The translations under genes were made by a program, and so were the position numbers. Shown piece after piece: positions 57,132 through 64,000 of a stretch of 64,000 nucleotides of DNA; positions within the stretch are counted from its first letter, which is position 1; each line of letters starts with the position of its first letter. The stretch is from Pseudomonas sp. ML2-2023-3 (GTDB lineage Bacteria > Pseudomonadota > Gammaproteobacteria > Pseudomonadales > Pseudomonadaceae). Where the stretch lies: assembly GCF_037055275.1 (NCBI RefSeq), contig NZ_CP146343.1, forward strand, positions 4,126,501 to 4,190,500, in the 5' to 3' direction. The notes under the pieces are model-generated. The model was given only the letters and a program-made list of their open reading frames with translations, was not told the origin of the DNA and searched no databases.

Positions 57132-57284
57132 ATGACCACAATTCTTCTGATCGTTCTTATTTTGCTGTTAGTCGGCGGACTGCCGGTGTTCCCGCACTCA
57201 AAAAGCTGGGGATACGGCCCCTCGGGCATTATCGGGACCGTGCTGGTAGTGCTGTTGATATTGCTCCTGCTCGGCAAGATCTGA
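57132..57284 (+). CDS. DUF3309-family small membrane protein, 50 aa
   Basis: Translates MTTILLIVLILLLVGGLPVF then PHSKSWGYGPSGIIGTVLVV and a final hydrophobic stretch LLILLLLGKI. Two short membrane helices around a Gly/Tyr turn are characteristic of DUF3309. AAGGA precedes the ATG. Function unknown. Confidence 0.82.
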   Translation: MTTILLIVLILLLVGGLPVFPHSKSWGYGPSGIIGTVLVVLLILLLLGKI

Positions 57285-57300
57285 CGTCTGCAGCGCAATA

Positions 57301-57328
57301 AAAAAGAGGCCCTGAGGCCTCTTTTTAT
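57301..57328. terminator. bidirectional terminator
   Basis: AGAGGCC-CTGA-GGCCTCT flanked by A-run and T-run, serving both the DUF3309 gene and the convergent LTA-synthase-like gene. Confidence 0.9.
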
Positions 57329-57340
57329 TTATCGGGCTGA

Positions 57341-59419
57341 TTACTTGGGATCAGCCACGCCTGCGGTGTTATCCAGCAGGCTTTTGGTAGCGGTTTGCAG
57401 GAAGGATTCGAGCTTTGTCTTAAGCTCGGTCGCTTCAGGCGAATCGGTTACCACTTTTGCGTCAGCATTGGCGCCCAATTTGTACTGCCAAACCTTGGCC
57501 GGCATATCCTTGGGTTGAACCAGCAAGTAGTCGTCACTGATGATCGCCACGGTCTGGTCACTGCCGGACGGCTTGATCACACCGCTGCCCTTGTCGCCTT
57601 CTGGCAGGGTCAGCAGGTCACGGCCCCAGCATTGCTGACGGAACTCGCCACCCAGACGACCCATGATAGTCGGCACGATATCGACCTGAGTCCCCACGGT
57701 GTCATTTCGGGCACCGAACTTCTCCTGAATACCAGGCCCGATCAGCAGCAATGGCACGTTAAAACGCCCAAGGTCCATCTCGGAAATTTGCTGTTCGTTG
57801 CCGAACCCGTGGTCGCCGACCACGACAAACAGGGTTTCCTTGAAGTACGGCTCTTTACGCGCTTTTTCGAAGAACTGCCCCAACGCCCAGTCGGAGTAAC
57901 GCATCGCCGTCAAATGCTCGTTGAGCGAACCACGATCAGTCACCGGCTCAACCGGCAACGGCGTAGGCAAGGCATACGGCGTGTGGTTGGACAGGGTTTG
58001 CAGCAACGCATAGAAAGGCTCTTTACCTTCACGCTTTTTCAGCTCTTCGAGGCCACGGTTGAACATGTCCTGGTCAGATACGCCCCAGGTAGGGTCCGAG
58101 AACACAGGGTTAACGAAATCGTTACGACCCACAAAAGTAGTCATGCCCTGGTTGCTGAAGAAGCCCGACTGGTTGTCCCAGGCAAAATCACCGTTGTAGA
58201 CATACACATCATCGAACTTGCGGGCACTCAGCAATTCCGGCAGGCCGGACAACTTGTGGCTACCTTCCGGGGTTTGCATCAGGTATTCAAAACCCGGCAG
58301 GTTCGGGAAGCAGGCCATAGTGGCGAACATGCCCTGATGGGTATGGGTGCCGTTGGAGAAGAAGCGCTCAAACAGCAAGCCTTCCTTGGACAGGTTGTCG
58401 AAGTAAGGCGTGATATTGCCCGGGCGACCCAGCGCACCCACCGAGTGTCCGGCGAAGCTTTCCATCAGGATCACAACAACGTTCTTGATCGGCAGGGTTT
58501 TTTCCGCAGGCGGCGTGGTGTCACGGCGCACAGGGGCCGTATCCGGATCGACCAGCTTGTCGTGTTCGGTCAGCAGCATGTCGCGCACGGTCTGCTGAGC
58601 CACAGGCTCTTCCAGCGTGGCCTTCCAGATATTGGTGCGATCGTCACCGAAGCGGCTTTTGGCAGCAGCAATCAGGGACAGGGAACCGTTGAGACCCAAC
58701 TGGTTAGCGAAGTTGGAGTCCGTTGTGTAGGCATCACCCCAGCGCAGCGGAGGCCCCTGACGCAGGGTACCGCGAGCCGCAACCACACACACCAGCAGCA
58801 GCACCATGAACACGGCAACACGGCCATACCACGGCGCTACAGTGCGCGAAGTGCCCGAGGCAACTGCGCCAGCACTTGGACGGGTTACGCGGTCTGCACC
58901 ACGGAATGCGAAGTACAGGATCACGGTGCCTACGGCCCAGGCCAACAGGTAACGCACTACCGGGAAGCCATACCACAACATGCTCATGACGGTTTTCGGG
59001 TCTTCCTTGACGTACTGGAAAACCAGGCCGTTGAGGCGTTGATGGAACTCACGGTAGAAGTCCATCTCCATCAGGCCCAAAAACAGTGCCAGGCTGGAGG
59101 CTGCGAGAAGCCAGAAGCGCAGCACCCCGCGCATGGCCATTGCCTTGACACTGAGCAGCGCCAACAGCAGTGGAATGCTGAAGTAAACGACAATGCGCAA
59201 GTCGAAACGCAGGCCGTTGGCGAACGCTTCGAGGAAAGTCGAGGCCGGGGTATCGAGGATCATTTCCCGGTTGTAAACCAGCAATGCCACCCGTAGCAGG
59301 GTGAACATCACCATCATGATCAAGGCACAGAGCAGCGTAAACGCCAGATGCGATTTGACGGTCGGTTGCAACACACGCGTGGCAGCATGTTGTTGGCTTG
59401 GGGCGTCCGGGTTTGCCAT
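57341..59419 (-). CDS. LTA synthase-family sulfatase/phosphotransferase
   Basis: Membrane-anchored alkaline-phosphatase-superfamily enzyme, 692 aa. Five N-terminal helices (residues about 25-230) precede a large periplasmic domain with metal-binding LMESFAGHS, nucleophile Thr in SNGTHTHQGMF and VVGDHGFG. In Gram-negatives such proteins transfer glycerophosphate or related groups, for example to periplasmic glucans; the exact acceptor is unknown. Monocistronic. Confidence 0.9.
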   Translation of the reverse strand: MANPDAPSQQHAATRVLQPTVKSHLAFTLLCALIMMVMFTLLRVALLVYNREMILDTPASTFLEAFANGLRFDLRIVVYFSIPLLLALLSVKAMAMRGVLRFWLLAASSLALFLGLMEMDFYREFHQRLNGLVFQYVKEDPKTVMSMLWYGFPVVRYLLAWAVGTVILYFAFRGADRVTRPSAGAVASGTSRTVAPWYGRVAVFMVLLLVCVVAARGTLRQGPPLRWGDAYTTDSNFANQLGLNGSLSLIAAAKSRFGDDRTNIWKATLEEPVAQQTVRDMLLTEHDKLVDPDTAPVRRDTTPPAEKTLPIKNVVVILMESFAGHSVGALGRPGNITPYFDNLSKEGLLFERFFSNGTHTHQGMFATMACFPNLPGFEYLMQTPEGSHKLSGLPELLSARKFDDVYVYNGDFAWDNQSGFFSNQGMTTFVGRNDFVNPVFSDPTWGVSDQDMFNRGLEELKKREGKEPFYALLQTLSNHTPYALPTPLPVEPVTDRGSLNEHLTAMRYSDWALGQFFEKARKEPYFKETLFVVVGDHGFGNEQQISEMDLGRFNVPLLLIGPGIQEKFGARNDTVGTQVDIVPTIMGRLGGEFRQQCWGRDLLTLPEGDKGSGVIKPSGSDQTVAIISDDYLLVQPKDMPAKVWQYKLGANADAKVVTDSPEATELKTKLESFLQTATKSLLDNTAGVADPK

Positions 59420-59787
59420 GTCGTTTTAGGACCCATTGGTTCAAGTTGAAGTGGCTTTATTGAGCATTGCCCTGCCCTTGGCACCCATGCGCTTTGGCAC
59501 AGGCAGAGAGGTCACTCATAGGGGGGCAAATGTTGCATGATCACCCGTGGATTTCCACTGGAACATCGCTCTTCTTTACGCAGGATTTGGCCCGACACTA
59601 ACCGCTAAACACCGGACTAGAGGCGTTTACACGTTGTGAAGCCGAAAATTTGCGTGCGAATTGTCTTAAAGTTTCCGTGAAAATTTCGTTCAAAGCACAT
59701 CTTGATACACAAGAAAGGGCCATCAGGCCCTTTCCAGTCATTGCGTCGCCGTTGAGTGTCAGCACCGCCGATTGATCGCGCAGCAGC
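59420..59787. other. intergenic, no gene seen
   Basis: The 368 bases hold the promoter region of the LTA-synthase-like gene and the terminator of the PLD-N gene (59713-59733). The short open frames show no coding character. Confidence 0.5.
59713..59733 (-). terminator. terminator after PLD-N small membrane protein gene
   Basis: GAAAGGGCC-TGAT-GGCCCTTTC hairpin (minus strand), followed by TTGTG; T-run weak. Confidence 0.6.
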
Positions 59788-59979
59788 TTAAATCCGCACA
59801 TTACCCCGCGGCCCGGCGATGGCCCAAATGACCAGCCCCAACACCGGCAGGAACAGAATCAGCAAGATCCAGAGGATTTTTGCCCCGGTACCCGCACCAC
59901 TTTTAAGCACGTTGATGATGGCCCAGATATCGAGAGCCAGAATGATCAAACCGATCAGACCATTAAACGTTGAACCCAT
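59788..59979 (-). CDS. PLD nuclease N-terminal domain small membrane protein
   Basis: 63 aa, two hydrophobic helices (LIGLIILALDIWAIINVL, ILWILLILFLPVLGLVIWAI) ending GPRGNVRI, the usual form of stand-alone PLDc_N proteins resembling the membrane part of cardiolipin synthases. No catalytic HKD motif. AGGAG precedes ATG 59979. Confidence 0.85.
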   Translation of the reverse strand: MGSTFNGLIGLIILALDIWAIINVLKSGAGTGAKILWILLILFLPVLGLVIWAIAGPRGNVRI

Positions 59980-60062
59980 GATGACGCTCCTGAGTGAGTA
60001 CGTGTGCACATAGGATAGTCACCCGCAGCCAGGGTTCCGCTTTTAATTGCACAGGCATGGTT

Positions 60063-60593
60063 TCAGCCGTGCACGGCAACCTTCAAGGCTTCGAGCGAAG
60101 GCGCTGCCGCGATACCCGCCTGGGCACACAACTCCAGCACGCGAGGCACGTCGTTGCCATACACCAGTACCACTTGAATCTCGTCATCCAGCGGCTGGCT
60201 CAGGTTCAACAGCACATAACCCCCCTTATCGGCGCTCATGCTGCCCATCTGGATCTGGATCCGGTTAAGCGCCGTCAGCGGCTCGGTCTTGGCCAACTGC
60301 TTGGGCTTGATATTGAACGCTACGTCCGGGCCAAACGAGGCTACGATCTGGGCAAACAGATCCATGTACGTATCTGCCTGGAACAACACCGTGTCCGGCA
60401 AGCTACCCACAATCACCCACTCGCCCAGCGGGATAGGGAAGCTGTCGTCGTAGTTGATATCCGGATTGGCGGCCAGAAAGCCTGCCTGATCAGCGTAAGC
60501 TTGAGCCGCCTCATCAGCGATTGTGGCGATTTCGTCGTCGCCCATGCACCCAGAGCTGATTTTGCTGATGAGTTCAACGAGAGTGGTTTTCAT
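60063..60593 (-). CDS. conserved hypothetical protein, 176 aa
   Basis: Acidic soluble protein without signal or membrane segments; PIPLGEWVIVGSLPDTVLFQ and GGYVLLNLSQPLDDEIQVVLVYG suggest an alpha/beta fold. I do not recognise a named family. Starts MKTTLVELISKISSG at ATG 60593. It shares orientation with the ankyrin gene upstream. Confidence 0.75.
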   Translation of the reverse strand: MKTTLVELISKISSGCMGDDEIATIADEAAQAYADQAGFLAANPDINYDDSFPIPLGEWVIVGSLPDTVLFQADTYMDLFAQIVASFGPDVAFNIKPKQLAKTEPLTALNRIQIQMGSMSADKGGYVLLNLSQPLDDEIQVVLVYGNDVPRVLELCAQAGIAAAPSLEALKVAVHG

Positions 60594-60660
60594 GGGCGAG
60601 GCCTGTCACAAGGAAATTTAAGGGCGCGCAGGATATAACAATTGCGCCCTTCAAGGGCAA

Positions 60661-61194
60661 TCAGCCCGACAGCTTCTCGAGTTTGGCCACAGCGTCGGTT
60701 GCGCCCATGGTCTTGGCCGCATCCAGTGCCGTGATGCCATTGGCATCCTTGGCCTTGGGATCTGCACCCTTGCTGATCAGGTAATCAATGATCTCGGTGC
60801 GATTGAACATGGCGGCCATCATCAACGCGGTCCGGCCATCAAACGAAGCGCCTTCGACTTGTGCACCGCCCTCGACGAGGGTTTTGACCATGTGCAGATC
60901 ACCCTTGAACGCAGCACCGGCAATCGGGCTCTGGCCGTTTTCATTGCGGATTTCGGGATCGGCATTGTGCTCGAGCAGCACCTTAACTGCCTCTACGTGC
61001 CCGTGATAGCTGGCCAGCATCAGCAAGGTATCGCCCTTGTGATTGCGCAAGTTGGCCGGCAATCCCTTGCTCAACAGAGCGGCCAGCATCGCAGCATCGC
61101 CGTCGCGCGCCTTGTTGAACACCTGTTCGGCAAAGTCGGCGGCCTCTTCAGGGCTCATCTGCCGGGCTTGATCTGCTGGCTTGTTGTCTGACAT
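60661..61194 (-). CDS. ankyrin-repeat protein
   Basis: 177 aa with about four ankyrin repeats from residue 50 (GDTLLMLASYHGHVEAVKVLLEHNADPEIRN, NGQSPIAGAAFKGDLHMVKTLVEGGAQVEG, DGRTALMMAAMFNRTEIIDYLISKGADPKAKD). Protein-protein interaction module; no signal peptide from ATG 61194, which has GGAG at six bases. Longer in-frame starts run into AT-rich leader. Confidence 0.9.
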   Translation of the reverse strand: MSDNKPADQARQMSPEEAADFAEQVFNKARDGDAAMLAALLSKGLPANLRNHKGDTLLMLASYHGHVEAVKVLLEHNADPEIRNENGQSPIAGAAFKGDLHMVKTLVEGGAQVEGASFDGRTALMMAAMFNRTEIIDYLISKGADPKAKDANGITALDAAKTMGATDAVAKLEKLSG

Positions 61195-61318
61195 GTAAAG
61201 CTCCACCTTCGCTACAAAAAAACCTAGTTTCCTGAGACGGAGCAAAGGTGTCATCCCTTTTCTTCGCAAGATGACCATAGAAACAATCAATCGACGCTCA
61301 GACGCTCATATCAACTGG

Positions 61319-61378
61319 GCAAAATGCAGGATGCACGATGGCCCTTCATGCAAAATGCACGACAAGTGCATTTTGCAT
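61319..61378. promoter_or_regulatory. long palindrome with extra half-site, activator site for DUF3509 gene
   Basis: Perfect 13-base arms ATGCAAAATGCAC / GTGCATTTTGCAT with a five-base spacer (61348-61378), plus another GCAAAATGCAG copy at 61319-61329. It sits 47-106 bases upstream of a sigma54-type promoter, the position of a bEBP enhancer. Confidence 0.7.
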
Positions 61379-61424
61379 TAAATACAAGCTATTGATTTAT
61401 AAGGATTTTCTAAAAAAAGAATAG

Positions 61425-61440
61425 TGGCACAATCGCTGCA
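61425..61440 (+). promoter_or_regulatory. sigma54 promoter of DUF3509 gene
   Basis: TGGCACAATCGCTGCA: perfect -24 TGGCAC, GG and GC exactly 10 bases apart, -12 CTGCA (consensus TTGCA). Predicted start about 35 bases before the gene. Confidence 0.7.
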
Positions 61441-61485
61441 ACCTCTCCTCCATAGAAGCCCTTCAAGAGCTATGGAGCAAAACAC

Positions 61486-61764
61486 ATGAGCCTGATCCAG
61501 GAAAAATTCGCATCGTTGTTCTCCAACCACACAGTGACTGTCAAACCCCGCCCGGATGGCGGCGTGCTATTGACCCTGTGTGACAGCGATGGAAAACAGA
61601 CCCAGCGCACGATCTCCTACGCCCAGTTGCATACCGCAGAACAATTGACGTGGGCCATCAGCGCCATTCGCCGTGACCTCGCCGGCACTGCCAGCGAACT
61701 GCCAACGATTTCGCTGCTGCAAAGCCAGCACCGCTTCGCCCTGCCGACCTACCACACCCGCTGA
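61486..61764 (+). CDS. DUF3509-family protein
   Basis: 92 aa; MSLIQEKFASLFSNHTVTVK and SDGKQTQRTISYAQLHTAEQL match the Pseudomonas-specific DUF3509 family. Function unknown. GGAG precedes the ATG. The sigma54 promoter and palindromic upstream site imply nutritional or stress-specific activation. Confidence 0.87.
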   Translation: MSLIQEKFASLFSNHTVTVKPRPDGGVLLTLCDSDGKQTQRTISYAQLHTAEQLTWAISAIRRDLAGTASELPTISLLQSQHRFALPTYHTR

Positions 61765-61781
61765 TACCGAATGCCTGATGC

Positions 61782-61808
61782 AAAAAAGCCAGCGATCGCT
61801 GGCTTTTT
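61782..61808. terminator. bidirectional terminator
   Basis: AAAAAAGCCAGCGATCGCTGGCTTTTT, a perfect palindrome with A- and T-runs, shared by the DUF3509 and mtnD genes. Confidence 0.92.
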
Positions 61809-61829
61809 GCTGTGCTCGATTCGGTCGCC

Positions 61830-62375
61830 TTAATCATCAAGGCCCGGGAAATGGCTGGCGATGTCTGCTCCCGTCGGATGAGCAACCATGCCCTGGGCAT
61901 TGCCGAACATTCTGATGGCTACAAGGTGCGGGTGCTCACCCATATCAAACCATTGCGCCATGCCGGCAGGCACCGAGAGCAGATCGCTGCGTTCGCACAG
62001 CACTGCATAGAGATAATCACCGATGTGCAGCGAAACCAGCCCACGCCCGGCGACAAACAATCGCATTTCATCAGCACCGTGACGATGCTCGTCCAGAAAC
62101 CTGGCGCGCAACTCGGCTTTTTGCGGGTGTTCGCTGCTGACACTGACAACGTCAAGGCTGGCGCAGCCGTGTTCGCTCATCAGCCGATCAATCGGCTCAC
62201 GGCAGGCCTGGACCACTTCGTCCTGGCTGGCGCCCGGCCGGATCGGTGTTGTGGTTGGCAGGCGATCAAAACCCACGCCCTGTTCGGCCAGTGTAGAAAC
62301 GATGTCTTCAAAGTGGGTCAGCACCTTGTTGGGTAATTCAGGGCTCGATACGTGGTAAACGGACAGGCTGCTCAT
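61830..62375 (-). CDS. mtnD: acireductone dioxygenase MtnD
   Basis: Cupin metalloenzyme of the methionine salvage pathway, 181 aa, oxidising acireductone to 2-keto-4-methylthiobutyrate (Fe form). Metal ligands visible: HRHGADEMRLF (two His and Glu) and the later His in GEHPHLVAIRMF. AAGGAA precedes ATG 62375. The other mtn genes are not in the window. Confidence 0.95.
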   Translation of the reverse strand: MSSLSVYHVSSPELPNKVLTHFEDIVSTLAEQGVGFDRLPTTTPIRPGASQDEVVQACREPIDRLMSEHGCASLDVVSVSSEHPQKAELRARFLDEHRHGADEMRLFVAGRGLVSLHIGDYLYAVLCERSDLLSVPAGMAQWFDMGEHPHLVAIRMFGNAQGMVAHPTGADIASHFPGLDD

Positions 62376-62425
62376 GGGACGGGGTTCCTTGGCTTGGGCG
62401 TGCATTCGGCTGTTGCGGGCAAGGC

Positions 62426-63574
62426 TCAGTGCCTGTCCTCTTTCAATCGAGTGGCAATGATAACGGCTGCGGTCAGAGCTGCGACGCTTGCCATACTAAA
62501 GGTGAAGGTGGGACCCAGGGTGTTCCAGCTATAACCGGAATACAGTGCCCCCACTGCGCCGCCAATCCCGGCCAGGGTGGCGTACAAGGCCTGGCCCTGC
62601 CCTTGCTGGCCCGGGCCAAAACTGCGCTGTACAAAGGTCATGGCCGAGGCGTGAAAACTGCCGAAAGTGGCGGCATGCAGCAGCTGCGCCAGCAGCAATA
62701 CCCACAGGTGCTCGGCAAAAGAACCCAACAATAGCCAGCGCACGGCGGCCAGCATGAAACTGAACATCAACACCCGGCGCACGGAGAACTTGAGCAGGAT
62801 GCGGCGCATGGCCAAAAACATCAGCACTTCGGCGACCACCCCCAGAGCCCAGAGCAGACCGATCACGCCCCGGCTGTAACCCAGGTCCTCGAGGTGCAGG
62901 GTGAGGAAGGTGTAATACGGCCCGTGGCTCATTTGCATCAACGCGACACAGGCATAAAACGCCAGTACACCGGGGCTGCACAATTGCTTTAAAAAGCCGC
63001 CCACGACGGCTGCACGCCCCTGACTGGAAGGTTGCGCATTCGGTACCCACAGGCTGCACAGCACAATGCCGCCCATGATCACGATCAGCGCTACCGGGTA
63101 GATATCCAGGCTCAGCCACTCAAACAGGCGTCCCAGAATCACCACCGCGAGGATAAAACCGATCGAGCCCCACAGGCGAATCTGGCTGTAACGCTCAGGC
63201 TGCTCGCGCAAGTGGGCAAAGGTGATGACTTCGAATTGCGGCAATACGGCGTGCCAGAAGAACGCGTGCAGCGCCATCACCAGTGCCAGCCAGGCATAAC
63301 TCTGGCTGACGAAAATCAGGGCAAAGCTGAGCAAGGTGCAGAGCGCGCCCAGCCGCACAATCAACAGCCGCTTGCCGGTGTAGTCGCCAAGCCAGCCCCA
63401 CAGATTGGGGGCCACGCAGCGCATCAACATCGGGATGGCCACCAGTTCGCCTATGCGCGCACTGGAGAAGCCGAGGTGATGAAAGTACAGCGCCAGAAAC
63501 GGCGCTGTCGCGCCGAGCAAGGCGAAATAGAAAAGATAGAACCCGGACAGGCGCCAGTAAGGAAGTGTCGCCAC
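62426..63574 (-). CDS. MFS transporter (HcaT-like)
   Basis: Twelve-helix transporter, 382 aa, of the MFS_1-like group that includes E. coli HcaT. Start YWRLSGFYLFYFALLGATAPFLALYFHHLGFSSARIGEL and LRLWGSIGF-like RLWGSIGFILAV are typical. Substrate unknown. Lies between aroC and mtnD on the same strand, with a 34-base gap after aroC. Confidence 0.88.
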   Translation of the reverse strand: MATLPYWRLSGFYLFYFALLGATAPFLALYFHHLGFSSARIGELVAIPMLMRCVAPNLWGWLGDYTGKRLLIVRLGALCTLLSFALIFVSQSYAWLALVMALHAFFWHAVLPQFEVITFAHLREQPERYSQIRLWGSIGFILAVVILGRLFEWLSLDIYPVALIVIMGGIVLCSLWVPNAQPSSQGRAAVVGGFLKQLCSPGVLAFYACVALMQMSHGPYYTFLTLHLEDLGYSRGVIGLLWALGVVAEVLMFLAMRRILLKFSVRRVLMFSFMLAAVRWLLLGSFAEHLWVLLLAQLLHAATFGSFHASAMTFVQRSFGPGQQGQGQALYATLAGIGGAVGALYSGYSWNTLGPTFTFSMASVAALTAAVIIATRLKEDRH

Positions 63575-63608
63575 GGTCGTCAGACCGTGGCGCCCAGCAA
63601 CCCTTGCA

Positions 63609-64000
63609 TTACAGCTGGCCCAGCACAGGCGTGCTTACACGCACGTCGGCATTTTGCCCACGATGACGCAGCAGGTGGTCCATCAGCACGATGGCCATCA
63701 TGGCTTCGGCAATCGGGGTGGCACGAATGCCTACACACGGGTCATGACGGCCCTTGGTGATCACGTCCACCGGATTGCCATGCACGTCGATCGAGCGGCC
63801 CGGGGTGGTGATGCTCGATGTTGGCTTGAGGGCCAAGTGTGCAACGATCGGCTGGCCGGACGAAATCCCGCCCAGAATGCCGCCCGCGTTGTTGCTGAGG
63901 AAGCCTTCGGGAGTCATCTCGTCGCGGTGCTCGGTGCCACGCTGGGCAACGCTGGCAAAGCCGGCGCCAATCTCGATGCCCTTGACCGCGTTGATGCTCA
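63609..64000 (-). CDS. aroC: chorismate synthase AroC (3' part, runs off window)
   Basis: The last about 130 codons are present; the 5' part is beyond 64000. Makes chorismate from EPSP with reduced FMN, last step of the shikimate pathway. Conserved segments: [28 protein letters not shown] and the signature [18 protein letters not shown]. Ends with TAA at 63611-63609. Confidence 0.97.
   Translation of the reverse strand, partial: SINAVKGIEIGAGFASVAQRGTEHRDEMTPEGFLSNNAGGILGGISSGQPIVAHLALKPTSSITTPGRSIDVHGNPVDVITKGRHDPCVGIRATPIAEAMMAIVLMDHLLRHRGQNADVRVSTPVLGQL

Noticed and set aside
57395..59296. 633-codon plus-strand frame opposite the LTA-synthase-like gene.
   Set aside because: Long antisense frame from GC-rich codon bias; the minus strand has the complete enzyme motifs.

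Overview
The window reads as chromosome of a Pseudomonas of the P. fluorescens lineage. This rests on gene content (bkdR-bkdA1A2B-lpdV, rbsBACRKD, tusDCBE-ybiB, and families largely confined to Pseudomonas such as DUF1654, DUF3509 and DUF6388-like proteins), on moderately high GC codon use, and on typical Pseudomonas intergenic repeats. Species is not determinable by eye.

Layout. 0.2-7.6 kb: a small conserved gene, then the leftward ribose operon rbsBACRKD ending in an exported nucleoside hydrolase. A sigma70 promoter lies over an RbsR-type palindrome. 7.6-10.0 kb: periplasmic glutaminase-asparaginase ansB with a sigma54-type promoter and two AauR-like boxes, then a LexA-boxed DUF1654-endonuclease I pair. 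10.2-14.4 kb: GntR regulator, ADP-ribosylglycohydrolase, NCS1 permease and PfkB kinase, resembling E. coli yegWTUV. 14.5-17.4 kb: LpxO-like hydroxylase, copCD and a divergent histidine phosphatase. 17.4-23.0 kb: bkdR and the branched-chain keto-acid dehydrogenase operon. 23.3-25.5 kb: xanthine/uracil permease and small regulators. 25.6-30.3 kb: a five-gene peptide/nickel-type ABC importer. 30.5-37.5 kb: two DMT exporters paired with divergent Lrp and MocR regulators (each with a clear palindrome), an MHS-type MFS symporter and a YkvI-like transporter.

38.2-40.2 kb is decayed: a frameshifted Stk1-like kinase and a 5'-truncated Stp1-like phosphatase look like the tail of a lost type VI secretion locus. 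40.4-48.4 kb holds a probable organosulfur amino-acid uptake and breakdown locus: LysR regulator, polar amino-acid ABC importer, cysteine-dioxygenase-like cupin, and a 917-residue fusion of four rhodanese domains with a Cys/Met-type PLP enzyme. 48.55-52.5 kb is a remnant island at tRNA-Ser(UGA): the intact tRNA at one end, a degenerate copy lacking the D arm at the other. Between them are an IS3-family element, an AT-rich acyltransferase/MaoC pair and a membrane-protein relic broken at two homopolymers. No integrase remains.

52.8-64.0 kb is core genome: yccA-like gene, tusDCBE-ybiB, yheU, a divergent CsrA paralogue, YnfA-family protein, LTA-synthase-like membrane phosphotransferase, a PLD-N small membrane protein, an ankyrin protein, a DUF3509 gene behind a sigma54 promoter and long palindrome, mtnD, an MFS transporter and the 3' end of aroC.

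Physiologically the window is rich in salvage functions: ribose and nucleosides, Asn/Gln, branched-chain keto acids, purine bases and sulfur amino acids. Most loci carry their own local regulator.
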